From NCBI GenBank assembly GCA_029224185.1, contig CM055189.1, positions 25,789,957-25,853,956 of the forward strand: a stretch of 64,000 bases of DNA, in the 5' to 3' direction. The notes below the pieces were generated by a model. The model worked only from the letters and a program-made list of their open reading frames with translations. It was not told the DNA's origin and searched no databases. Position 1 is the stretch's first letter. Each line of letters opens with the position of its first letter. The stretch comes from Karalla daura (Eukaryota > Chordata > Actinopteri > Chaetodontiformes > Leiognathidae). Below are positions 26,130-37,135 of this stretch, one piece after another. The position numbers were made by a program, and so were the translations under genes.

Positions 26130-27502
26130 ACACTGAGGTGTTGTGTCTTTCAAAAACTTTTCTTTATGAAGGTGAATATGTTCGCCTAAATGAAACCTCT
26201 CCTCCCTGCTACACTAATTACTATGTCCCTCGATGCTCTGGCCATGGAGGTGGGGTGGCAGCTGTCTTTGACCATACCCTATTGATTACTCCTAAATCTA
26301 ATATTAGCTATAATTAATTTGAAAGCCTTGACATCAGCTTGTCCCACCAAAGCTGGACGACATAACTACCAGTCCTGCTTGTTGTAGTGTACCAGGCTCG
26401 TGGTCCTTATTCAGATTTTATCTAATTATTATTCATTTTTAACTCAATTTCCTGAGTTTCTCTCAAGCTTAGTCTTCAAAACCCATCAAACATTCCCTCC
26501 CTACATCGATCATCTTGCTGACAGCTTCCTAGGCTCTCTTCTTGAAACACTCAATTCTATTGCAAAAGGCTATATCTAGAACAAGATCAGCTTCCTGGTA
26601 CAAACTCACCACTTAAGGCAGCTTTCATGTAAATAAGAGATGAAATGGCGCTTGACCAAAGACAAAAATAATTTTCTGATCTGGAGAGATACTGGCTCTG
26701 TGTAATGGCTGAGCCAGATACTGTATCTCTCTGAGGAAAATAAGGATAAGTCCAGGTTCCTTTTCAGCACTGTATCCCCATGCACCTCAGTAGCTGTGAC
26801 TTTATGAGTTTCTTCAATAACAAAATTATACAGATAAGCAATTAACAACCACATGGAAAAAACTAAAATAAAATAGTCTACCCGCTCTTACAGCTGTGCA
26901 GGATACAAGTGAAAAAGTCAGTAACTACATTTGTTCCTATTGACCTAGATCAGCTGACTACTATTATCTCTTCCCCTAAGCGGCCGAATTACAGCAAATT
27001 ACAGGCCGATCTCCAATCTCATCTTCATCTCAACAATCCTGGAGAGAGTCATTGCCAACCAGCTCTGTGACTACCTCAACAACAATTGTTTATTTGATAT
27101 CTTCCGGTCCAGTTTAAGAATGAATCATAGCACTGAGAATGCACTGTCACCAATGACCTCTTAATGGTGTCCAACCAAGGTCTTGTTTCATTGCTTGTCT
27201 TGTTAGATCTTAGTGCCGCTTTTGATACAGTTGACCACCAGATCTTACTGAAGAGACTGGAAAATCTACTTGGAATCGGAGGCAGCTTGGTTCCATTCTT
27301 GTCTTTCAGACCAATATCATTTCATTCATGTCAATGTCAATAATAATTTTTTCTTTCCCTACACTAAAGCCAGTCATAGGGTTCCACAAGGATCTGCCCT
27401 TGGTCCAATTCTGTTCACTTTATATATGCTCCCTCTAGGCGATATCATCAGGAATCACTCAATTGATTTCCACTATTGTGCTGACGACACCCAATTATAC
27501 AC
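26130..27502 (+). mobile_element. L2-like LINE, endonuclease plus RT, truncated by a Tc1 insertion
   Basis: The degenerate frame starts with an endonuclease-like part (YVRLNETSPP, HGGGVAAVFDHT near 26170-26280). It then runs into RT blocks: ANYRPISNL near 27000, LLDLSAAFDTVDHQILLKRL at 27204-27260, VPQGSALGPILFTLYMLPLG at 27381, and the catalytic box as HYCADDTQLYT at 27470. The usual order is CYADD, so the box is mutated. Several stops and frameshifts are present. The right end is cut by the Tc1 element starting at about 27503. Confidence 0.8.
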
Positions 27503-28175
27503 TATATTACCAAAAGTATTCTCTGACCCATTCAAATGATCAGAATCAGGTGTCCTAATCTCTTAGCCTGGCCACAGGTGTATTAAATCAAGCACTCATG
27601 CATGCAGACTGTTTTTACATTACATTTATGGAAGAATGGGCCGCTCTCAGGAGCTCAGTGAATTCCAGCGTGGAACTGTTGTAGGATGCCACCTGTGCAA
27701 CAAGTCATGAAACTTCCTCGCTCCTAAATATTCCACAGTCAAATGTCAGCTCCATCATAACAAAATGGAAGAGTTTGGGAACAACAGCAACGTAAACTGA
27801 CAGAGAGGGGTCAGCGGATGCTGAAGCGCATAGTGCAAAGAGGTCGCAGACTTTCTGCACAGTCAATTGCTACAGAGCTCCAAACTTCATGTGACCTTCA
27901 GCTTAGCCCAAGTACAGTACGCAGAGAGCTTGATGGAATGGGTTTCCATGGCCGAGCAGCTGCATCCAAGTACAATGCAAAGCGTCGGATGCAGTGGTGT
28001 AAAGCACGCCACCACTGGACTCTAGAGCAGTGGGGACGTGTTCTCTGGAGTGATGAATCACGCTTTTTGATTTGGCAATGTTATGGACGAGTCTGGGTTT
28101 GGAGGTTGCGGTGAGAACAGTACATTCCGGACTGCATTGTGCCGAGTGTGAAATTTGGAGTTGAGTAGGAATAAT
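27503..28175 (+). mobile_element. Truncated Tc1-like transposon (5' half)
   Basis: It begins TATATTACCAAAAGTATTCT, the terminal sequence of a common fish Tc1 family, at a TA inside the L2 LINE. The transposase frame (27818-28114) covers the helix-turn-helix region and the first catalytic Asp in WSDESRF. Sequence identity to the family stops at about 28175, before the second Asp and the Glu of the DDE triad. Small deletions occur near 27710 and 27790. It is dead and lacks its right terminal repeat. Confidence 0.8.
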
Positions 28176-28843
28176 GGTCCTGTCCTGTCCTTGACCCTTT
28201 CACCACACCCAGGCAAACTAGTGGTAACATGGGTGTGGAGGAAGAATAGACTACAGAGAACCCCAATACAGCAGATGATGAGGCAGCAGCAGGGCCATCA
28301 GACACAGGAGCTTATGATGGTGGGTTAAGTGAAGACAGACACACGCACCAGTATCACAGTACATGTTTCAATTTCAGCAGGCATTTATTTGTGTATTGAT
28401 ATTTCCAGAACATTTCAAATTATGTGTACCACTATTGTAGAATCAGTTTGGTCCCGAAAATAATCACAGATCACACCTCTGCTGTTCCTGCTCCTGGTGC
28501 TGCTTCAACCAGTGGTATGTACTGTACAAAAGATGGTTTGTGTTTATTTGTATGGAATATATGAACTGAATATTGTGATTTTGATTTCATACAGGTGCGC
28601 AGAGAGGCAGGAGGAATACAGGGAGGGTGGATGGTGGGAAGAAAGAGAAACCAATTGAAAAGCTCCTCACTAGAGGCTGCAGCAGCCACCTGCTCCCCAG
28701 CCATGTCCCCCACCAGCCTGGGAAGAAGAGAAGTTTCTTGTGAATCTGGCTCCTTCCCTTCATAGGCTGCTGCCCCAGCAAAGAGAACATGTTAAATTTT
28801 AAATTCATAAATTGACATGATTTGAGTCGATACCTAACATATG

Positions 28844-28844
<1 letters not shown>

Positions 28845-28904
<60 letters not shown>
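28845..28904 (+). repeat. (TA)n microsatellite, 60 bp
   Basis: Pure alternating TA, flanked on both sides by ACATATGTTAT, so the whole stretch is palindromic. Confidence 0.95.
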
Positions 28905-28910
<6 letters not shown>

Positions 28911-29002
28911 ATGTTATGTATTACAACAATATAATATATAATACTTAGAATAGTCTATTATGATGATGATGTATATAACACAACATAACACAATACAGTA
29001 TA

Positions 29003-29067
29003 ATATATGTATATGTATATGTATATGTATGTATATATATATATATATATATATGTATATGTATATG

Positions 29068-29133
<66 letters not shown>
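29003..29133 (+). repeat. (TA)n / (TGTATA)n compound microsatellite
   Basis: About 130 bases of TA interspersed with TGTATATG units, ending in a pure TA run. Confidence 0.95.
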
Positions 29134-29136
<3 letters not shown>

Positions 29137-29847
29137 GTTGTTATTGTTATTATTGTTGTTACTATTTTATTTGCATTTATTTTTCTAAAAACAAATATTT
29201 CATGTTGACTACTATTCCTCCTGTCCTTTTTTCACGCACAGTCTTTCAAGTTCATATATAGACTGGCTGGTTTCTAACTTAAAGTTACAGTAAAAAAAAC
29301 GTTTGATGGTGTATGACAGTATGATAAAACATGATACCAGCACAATAACTGGGACATGCTTACATACATAAATTATAGTTACATTACAGGAATATAACTC
29401 TATATTTTTATTTGGATGGCTCTTTAAAGAGCCTTTTGTGGAGTGCACTATATGCTGTGCTGTCAAGGAACCACTCCCTCTGCAGAGAAGAAGGCTGTGA
29501 AGGTCTCCCGAACCCTGATGGCCTCTCCACCAGAGTTGTTTGCTCAGAGTTGTTTGCTCCAACTCTTCCCAGGCCTGGCTCACTTACAGCACAAACAGTA
29601 AAAAGAACAACCAAGACGTGTTACAATAGCAATATAAGAATAAATAACTAAAATGTAATTTAAATGGCTGCCAGGTATAACATAAAATGTAATCAAAATA
29701 AATAAAATATAGGAGATAAAAAGAACTCCTATATCTGTCCCTACGACAGCGAAGTTGCAGCAACCACTGTCTTTCTACTGTGTGATGGAGAGGGTGCAGA
29801 TCATTGTCCATGATGGACAGCATAAAACATGTATCCAAAAGCATCAG

Positions 29848-30140
29848 GGTTCCCACTCGTAACCAGAAACTATTTTCCAGGACTTTTCTTGGACATCTTC
29901 AGCCTGTGGTGGTGGTCCAATCAGAGGGGGGTTCTGTGTTGTATGTTGCCAAGCAGATAAGGCGACAGCAGACATGCATGTGCACATCTTTTGACTCGTT
30001 TGCATTCACTGACAGGGCAAGGGGAGAACAAATACATTTCTAGGACAACTTAAAGACATTTTATCTATTTTTCTCATTTTCCATGACTGGGAAATTGGTC
30101 AATCATTTTCCAGGTTTCCTCGGACGCATGGGAATCCCCT
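29848..30140. mobile_element. hAT-like MITE (short imperfect inverted ends)
   Basis: The left end GGGTTCCCACTCG and right end CGCATGGGAATCCC are imperfect reverse complements. Both are followed inward by TTTTCCAGG-type text (29871 and 30109). The motif CAGGGTTCCCA is typical of hAT-related elements in fish. No target-site duplication is clear. Confidence 0.4.
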
Positions 30141-30193
30141 CATATACACCTATGCAATCAGCTAAGTTTAGCAGTATCAATATTCTCATATTC

Positions 30194-30560
30194 TTATGTT
30201 AATTTTGCAATAATTAGCAGAGAAATTATGAAACAGTAACGCACCTCAGACAAATAGTCAGGTGCTAGGCAGCTGTTATGGAGCGCCTGTAGTAGGTGTT
30301 GAGGCGGGAGATACTGGCATCGACCCGAATAAACAGGTCCTCGAACAGACAGCCTGAGGTACCGCTGGAAGTGGTCGTCATCCAGGCGGAGCTCCTGAGG
30401 AAGACCGTAAAACTCCCCCAATTCAGCACGTCTCCGGAGGACATCATAAACCCAGACGTGGCGGTGGTTAGGGTTACAACAAGTAAAGCGCTCCAAAGGT
30501 GGTTGTGTCCATAGACATAATAAAGAGTCGACGGCGCAACGGCCGCTCCTGCCTATTGGC
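30194..30560 (-). pseudogene. PIF/Harbinger transposase fragment
   Basis: Minus-strand frame WVYDVLRRRAELGEFYGLPQ followed by ELRLDDDHFQRYLRLS matches the N-terminal region of HARBI1-like nucleases (nuclease of PIF/Harbinger transposons). After a frameshift near 30357 the next frame continues FEDLFIRVDASISRLNTYYR and RRSITAA, then a stop replaces a sense codon before HLTICLR. The DDE catalytic core is missing. It is a decayed transposon relic and not a host HARBI1 gene. Confidence 0.75.
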
Positions 30561-31161
30561 ACTGTTGAGCCGTGGGGCCACCATCTTGGAATGGTCTTTG
30601 GCTCCACTCAGTGTAATCTCTTAGACAGGCTCAGTGACATGTAAGCGCAATTAATCAATCATAACTTGCTGAATACTTCACTGATTTTCACGAGGGTTAG
30701 GGTTTTTTATGCAAACGATGTATATGTAGTTATGACACAGGACACTTTGTTTGACTTATATTGATATTCAAAGTGGGCTTAACAGTAATAGAATATTCTG
30801 ACATGTATGGGATGTATGATAGGTATTTCTCAAAACACACAATGTAGAAGCAGATAGTAGACATAAAAGTATTATTCAGCAGTACTATTTAATGAGTTTA
30901 AAAATTAATCAAGATATGAATATATTTATATATGTATATATGATAGATGTATAAACATGAATATATAGAGAGAAAAAGATAAATATCCATTCATCCATCG
31001 TCTTCTGTTTATCTGGGTCCAGGTCGTGGGGGAAATATAGATGATATATAGATATAAATACATAGACAGGGTTACATAAAAGGGACAACCATAAGTGACT
31101 AGAACAAAGCCTGGATAATAAATTGGGAGGGGAAATGCCTCTACACACTCTCATCTTGTGT

Positions 31162-31197
<36 letters not shown>

Positions 31198-31640
31198 ATC
31201 TCACTCTGCACCGTAATTGATAACAGAATATTATATTAACAATGTTATATTAATATCATAATAGTGTACAGTAATATTCTATTCACAAATTACAACCAAA
31301 AATAATATTCAATCTTAATTGTGAAAAGTAATTCCATGAGCCCTGTTTTCAACAGTTTTCCGAATTTGACAGTTACATGCCCCACAGTGCACACGAGACC
31401 TCCTCAAGATGGCGGCTGCAGGTGACCAGATATCCGGGACTTCCAGGGACAGTCCTCGATTTAAGTGCCCTGTAACCAGCTAAAGCTGTCCCCGAAAGTG
31501 TCCCCGATTTTGATTTGGAGAGAACCCCCTCTCTCATCTGACGCTTGACTGCTACCCCCCCCCCCCAAAAGGGCAGTTTTCCTCAATGTAAGAGATCAAA
31601 AAATGGTCTCCTGACTGAAGCCGTCAGCAGTGCTACAGGC
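30561..31640. other. Non-coding, AT-rich, with a GA microsatellite
   Basis: No coding signal is seen. 31390-31520 contains text like 'ggtgaccagatatccgggac' and 'gtccccgattttg', which is reminiscent of hAT-type MITE ends. A run of 13-14 C lies near 31555. Confidence 0.4.
31165..31196 (+). repeat. (AG)n microsatellite
   Basis: 32 bases of uninterrupted AG. Confidence 0.95.
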
Positions 31641-31648
31641 CTCAACAC

Positions 31649-32835
31649 ATGTGGCAGTCCTGTGATTCTGTCTGTGACGCAAGAATTGTGTTTGTTGCAC
31701 TAAAATTCTTGTTGTTAGCCATTATGTTGACGACCATCTTGTTTTCATATAAAACGGTTTATTGCAAAGAAGTCTTGCATCAATTCAAGAACTGTATATG
31801 CCTTGAGAGGATCCTAAGCCAAATGAGTCCTCTGGCTAACAGCTCTGAATGTACATATTGGCTGGTTGTTCATGATTATGAAACAAAAAGTCTGGTCCAT
31901 GTTTTGGAAAAAGGACCTTATTCCAACAAGGAATCCCTTGTTATGGCAGATACAGTAGGCCTCTCTCCTGTGGTCCCAAGAGTTTTAACCTTGTTAGATA
32001 TCAGTGGTTTCTGCATTTTCTTAGGTACATACAACGTAAACAAGGTTATCTCACCACAGGTACTCCCTTGGGGATCCTAGGGTGAATCCAAGCAGTCTTG
32101 GAGACATATGACCTGGACAAAGCTGGTAACACACAACTCAGCACTGTTGTTCACACCTCAGAATCCCTCCCAGGATTTACACTCATCTCAGACTCACAGA
32201 AACAAAGGAGAACGTCTCTCCATATCAACTGTCATCCACATTCCACACCCTCCCCAGACAGTTCCTGCTGCTTACCAATTGTATCCAACTGCTCCTCTAT
32301 TCACATACATTGACACAGGAACTGTCAAAGTAAAAGATCTGCATTAGGAGAAAAGCCTTCCCCCTAACCTCCTCCTTACCCACTTGCCAAAACACCTTGA
32401 TCATAACCTCACATTCACATCTCTCCAAACACTGAACTATGGTACAACAGTGCCACTTTGTGGTATCTGTAAACACTAACATGGTCAACTCTGGAACCAG
32501 CAAGAATAATCTCATTGATCATAGCAGGCCCAATCTTTCTCCTTCCCACATCTCTCATTGGCCCTTCCCACTTAACAAACACCCATGACCTACAACTAAG
32601 CTGAAAACCAATGCCCCTCAAACAGGTATAAGAAAGGGAAACCACCAAAGTTTTTCTTTATATGTGGTTACATAATGTCGAATGCTTATCCTGTGATCGT
32701 TGTATACTAAATTCTGTTAAACTCTCCGGTCGTTCATTTCGCCAAGACCGTTGGACCAGTTTTTAAATAAAGCCTCTTCAAGTCGTTTCTGAGTTTTCCT
32801 CCATCCACATTAAAAGGAAACAAACCTTTCAACTG
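31649..32835 (+). other. Possible LTR-retroelement remnant
   Basis: A 143-codon open frame (31649-32080) with a hydrophobic N-terminal segment is followed by non-coding DNA. At 32765 there is AATAAAGCC, then a T-rich stretch, then CCTTTCA and, two bases on, TGGCGC at 32836. An LTR ending in CA followed closely by TGG (tRNA primer-binding site start) would look like this. No paired LTR, gag or pol sequence was found, so this remains a weak suggestion. The ORF shows no family motif that was recognised. Confidence 0.25.
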
Positions 32836-32840
32836 GCGCT

Positions 32841-34426
32841 GTGATCTTGATCAAAAGCGTAACCTTTTTTGTCTAGGTATAAATTAATACTAATAAACAA
32901 CCCCATGAACTCATACTATATATAGCATCAGATACAAAAGAACGTCATTTGTTGCTTGCCACGCCTATCTCTCTTTCTCTCTACCTTTCTGTCTATAAAT
33001 AATTGATGGGTTTAATCTAGTGGTCTGGGTGGAATTTTTTAGGCCTTGGTGGTATGGGTTAGGGTAAGGGTTAGGGTTCCCCTGGTGCAGGGGTCCAGCA
33101 GCCCTACCCATGCACCAGCGGAGCCCCCCTCTGTGCCAGGAGTAGTGCCCCTCATGTTCGACTCCAGAGCACTACATGTTCCTCCAGAGCCTGGGGAGGG
33201 AGTCTGAGGGCACGCAACTCTAACCAAACGGCTGAGCCCTACTAAGTGGCACTCTCAGTGGGACAGTCCAGCCTGGCCACACCCCCAACCCCAGTAGAAC
33301 CCCCTGTGGCCCAGGAGCAGCACCCCTTGTGGCCAGATGCAGAAAGGAGGAGAAGAGAGGCAGACACTGGTCTGCAGTGCAGTGCTGGCATTAGTTGATT
33401 GCTTCCCGCTGGTGGTTCCCCAGTCCTATCATCCTGCAAGTGCACGGTTAAGAGATGTACTGCGATGTCATGGGGCAGCAAGCTCTAATTGGGAGAAGAT
33501 ACCCTGGGTGGCTTTCGCCATGGCATCGGGACTGGTCAACTGTCCACTGGGTGCAGAGTTGGAGATTCCCGGGGTTGATGAGCTCACTTCACCCACTCTG
33601 GGAGTCCTTTCATCAACTGCTCCACCAGAATAAAGGCCCGCACAAGCTTCTGCGGCTTTGGCGCCGCGCGGCCCGATTTGTTCAGCTCAAAAGTTAAGAC
33701 CTCACAGCTTTGGTCGTGTCGGTCGTGCATGCGCCCTGTTGAAATGGCCACACCAATGGGTGGAGTCCGGGGGTTAAAACCCCGTCGACAACCAGGACCA
33801 CTTAGGGCCAGGGCCTCTATAATACAGCTCTGACAGAGTACAATCATGGTTTCCACTGTGCAAACTCATTGCGTGAGATTGCACAAACGCTAGGGCGGGA
33901 GGAGCGTTTGTGTCGCCGATAGAGTTGTTACCTGTGTCTGACACACACACACACACACATTGACAGTGGTTCATCCGCGCACACCCACCGAGCGGCAGTA
34001 TCTGCGCGCTGTATTTAGCGGAAATCTGCGTACATAGGATACAGACAAATACACAGAAATACAAACATTCAGATTCTTCCGGGATATTCAGTGTCCCGAG
34101 AGAATTGAATGTTTTTTTTCCCCGGGATGGTCCGTGAAAACCGGTACAGGTGACAACGCAACACTAGGATCAGAGTTGTTTACATCTTGTTCTCCTTCGT
34201 GTACTCCGGGGGCAGGACAGGCCTGTGTATAGATTGGTACGCTCCCCCTTGTGGTGGCCAAGAACATTACAGAGCTCGCAAGAATGGTCGCAGAAGTATG
34301 GTCGAAGCAGCCACGCAGCATGCCGCACCGTGAGCCGTGAGCCGTGAGCCGCGAGCCGCGTGGTTACGGAAGCTGGTGCCGGCCTTTAGCCCAAGAATGT
34401 GGATCTTGTTTTCCAGCCAGGTCCTC
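32841..34426. other. GC-richer non-coding stretch, unresolved
   Basis: 33050-33860 is GC-rich with overlapping open frames on both strands and no recognisable domain. A short telomere-like TTAGGGTAAGGGTTAGGG lies near 33057-33075. 34328-34356 holds about four head-to-tail copies of GTGAGCC/GCGAGCC. A (CA)9 run is at about 33941-33959. No gene is supported. Confidence 0.4.
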
Positions 34427-34618
34427 CTAGATGGCTGCCATCAGCTCCTGCTGTTTCTCCTCTATTTTCTCCTCCACCTGGGCCAGGTGGGGCTGCTGCT
34501 GTTCCTTGCTCCTCCTCTGCTCCTTGGTGTCTGCTGGCTCCACGTTGGGCACCAGAGGCAGCGGCCCCTTTGCTAATCCATGGGTCTCCAGCTTTATGAC
34601 ATCAAACACAGGACACAA
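34427..34618 (-). pseudogene. Coiled-coil coding fragment, possibly a Harbinger Myb-like accessory protein
   Basis: The minus-strand frame of 63 codons reads VFDVIKLETHGLAK, a Pro-rich link, then a charged segment KEQRRSKEQQQPHLAQVEEK ending EEKQQELMAAI and a stop. Its heptad-like Glu/Gln/Lys content suggests a coiled coil. PIF/Harbinger elements commonly encode a second Myb/SANT protein with such a C-terminus, and a Harbinger transposase relic lies 4 kb away on the same strand. The link is inference. Confidence 0.35.
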
Positions 34619-34634
34619 CAGTACAAATTTATAG

Positions 34635-37135
34635 CCATGTATTATGGTATTATGCTGGAGCTAAGGCATAGCTAGTACATTGGGTTTTATTTTGGGCTGA
34701 ACTGCAATTTCGGTGCTGCAACTGTGCTGAAAATCAGCCCACCTGGTGCTGGTTGCACCTGGGTTGACTTTGCCCCACTACCTTAGAAACTGGGGCCACC
34801 CAGGCCGCCTCTTCATGGACATTTTTCATGATTCCTTGTCACCAAATTAGGCATCATTTTCTTGAGGAAAAATAAATTATAAATGGATCCTCTGATTAGT
34901 AGAATAAGTTCACAAAGTGTAGCGTCACACGACAGCATCTATTTGAAACTGCTCAGGACCAAAACAGAAAGAGTAGCATGAGTCTGGTTCATGGCTAAAA
35001 AGGGCAAGTGTACTGCATGTCCTTGAGTGTCTGAAGACGGGCCTGGGAGACAAAAGGAGACTGACCATAAATTCTTATTGGGATTATTTTAATATGAATG
35101 AGCGGTTCAATGCAATTCTGCTCTATGTGTCGGTGATGAATGATGCCGACTACTGAGGCAGAGAATTGGTGTGTGGCTGCTTAAAAAGAGAAAAAAAGGC
35201 TGGATTGCCGATGCAGAAAGGAAAAGATTAATGGACACGGTGTGCATCTATGTGAGAAGAAGGAAGGGGGAGAGATGCACTGGTTGTGGCGATGGTGGGG
35301 AGATGTGGGGGGCATTGTGGCAGAGAAGAACAGACAGGGAAGGATGGAGGGAGGGTGTTTGGTGAAACCAGCGATATTCATGAAGACGGCAAGTGTTCTC
35401 TCTCTCTCTCTCTCCCTCTCTCTCTCGCTCTGTCTCTCTCTCTCTCTCTCACTCGCACTGTGATGACACACTGCTACTCTGCAGAGACACAGAGACTGGG
35501 TAAGAGAGAAGGGGAAAAGGAGGCAAGTGAAAACAAGAGCAGGCCCTGCCCATTTTTCCATTGATCTTGAGGCGATCAAGGTGAGTCTTTTTCCTCTTAC
35601 ACACTGCAGCCCCAGTGCGTGTGCATGTCTGTGCATGTTTGTAGGTGTATGTCTGTGTGCGTGTATCTGTGTGCGTGTATCTGTGTGCGTGTGTGTGTTT
35701 GTATCTGTGTGCCTGTCTCACACATATCTCATGCTGGGCTGTCAAGGCTTTCCTCATGTATGCATGTGGTGTATCTGTATTTCATGTACATCTGGGTGTT
35801 TTTGGTATTTGAGCTGCATACTGATGCATCGCTGCTTGGCTTTATAAGATGCTTTTCCTTTTGTGGTGGTCAGACTGCTGGCAGCCATTATGTTTGTATA
35901 TGTGTGTTTGTGCTCATTGTGTTTGTAGATATATGTCAGTGTGTCACCATGCATTTGTTCATTTCCCAGATCCATTTTCCCCATCTGTAGGACGGTGCAG
36001 ACTAGTGTGGGAGTGCTGTCATTGAGTGGGTGTGTTCTTGATGACCCCTTATAAAAGACGTTTCAACCACTATCTGTCTTTTGACCAGATCAATCATAAT
36101 TATTCTGATATGATAAGATGGTCCTATCCAATGGAATTAGGTCATCTTGGACTGCTCAAAGTAATTAGATAATATTGGAGAGCTTTGTTGTGTCCAAGCT
36201 TTATTATCGGTAACGCTTCTCCAATAGCCCAAGTATTTAGCCAGGAGTATCCACCGTTTGTTTGGATATCAGTGATCAAATTTTAGTCAAATATACATGT
36301 TGGGCAATAGGCAACTGAGGATGCATGAAATGAATTCATCACATGAAAGAAGGTTTGAGTTCTGAACGGGCGGGCAATTATTATTGTGAAGATTCTGCTG
36401 GATGGAAATTCCCTTCAAGGAGATATAAAATACTTGTCTATTTGTCTGTCTTACAGGGACTTTGACCTGACAAGGAAAGTCAACCTGTGTAACCTGGAAT
36501 TTTGACTTAAAACTTCTTCCCATGCAGAATTTGGATCTGACTGTTCAGACAATGGAAAAGTGATGTGACACAAGAAAGCCTTGCAGCAAATTCTCCAACA
36601 AACTGGATTATTGAGCTCTCAGGACTGTATTCGTGTGGGATCAGGTTTTCACCAGGAAAATGTCAAACCAGCAATATTCCAAGTCTGACAAACATTTTGG
36701 AAAACTCAGGAGAAGGTTTTCTTCAGCAATGCCATCATGAATTATGACGGAGATCTCTCATTGGCTTGTCTGGCCAAACTAAAGTGTTGTGCAGGCTAAC
36801 TTGTTTTTTGTTTTTTTTTTGTGAATGAAAAATAGAACAAAACAATGGACATCTGCCTCAGCATGTACCTGGGGCCTCAGCAGGGCACATAATTGCATTG
36901 GCGTTCATTGGCAAGTTGGACGCCCAGATTCAGCTGTCTGAGGACTTAAGTGTGTACAGATTCCTGGGAGACGGTTGGCTGGCTGAGTCAGCTCCAATGG
37001 GGGCCGGTTGTGATCCGGCCTAATCCAGGTTTGACCTTGCAGTGACCTTTGACCTCTCCGGTCCTGGCTCTCCACCTGCTCTGCTGCCTGGGTTCCGGAA
37101 CACTCCGCCCTGGGGCCCAGAACGAGACAATCAGC
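34635..37135. other. Region upstream of pde4, candidate 5' untranslated exon
   Basis: No coding gene is seen. The stretch 35455-35580 ends in CGATCAAGGTGAGTC, a consensus donor, and could be a non-coding first exon of pde4. This rests on the donor and location only. TG-rich low-complexity sequence lies at 35610-35715. 36000-37130 contains no recognisable gene. Confidence 0.35.
35398..35451 (+). repeat. (CT)n microsatellite with interruptions
   Basis: 54 bases of CT broken by CCCT, CGCT and TGTC. Confidence 0.9.

Larger units (their letters stand above)
28176..29847. other. Non-coding stretch with two AT microsatellites
   Basis: Between the truncated Tc1 and the MITE-like element no gene could be supported. 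A plus-strand reading with splice-like borders exists (28470-28500 ending in a GT, and 28594 after TTTCATACAG). No recognisable domain is present. Confidence 0.4.

Noticed and set aside
33057..33075. TTAGGG-like telomeric repeat
   Set aside because: Only about three imperfect units, too short to argue for an interstitial telomere or fusion point.
33039..33856. Several overlapping ORFs in GC-rich DNA
   Set aside because: Open frames are expected by chance at high GC. No domain, start context or splice structure supports any of them.
35449..35990. Cys/Val- or His/Thr-rich ORFs on both strands
   Set aside because: Translations of TG/CA low-complexity sequence.
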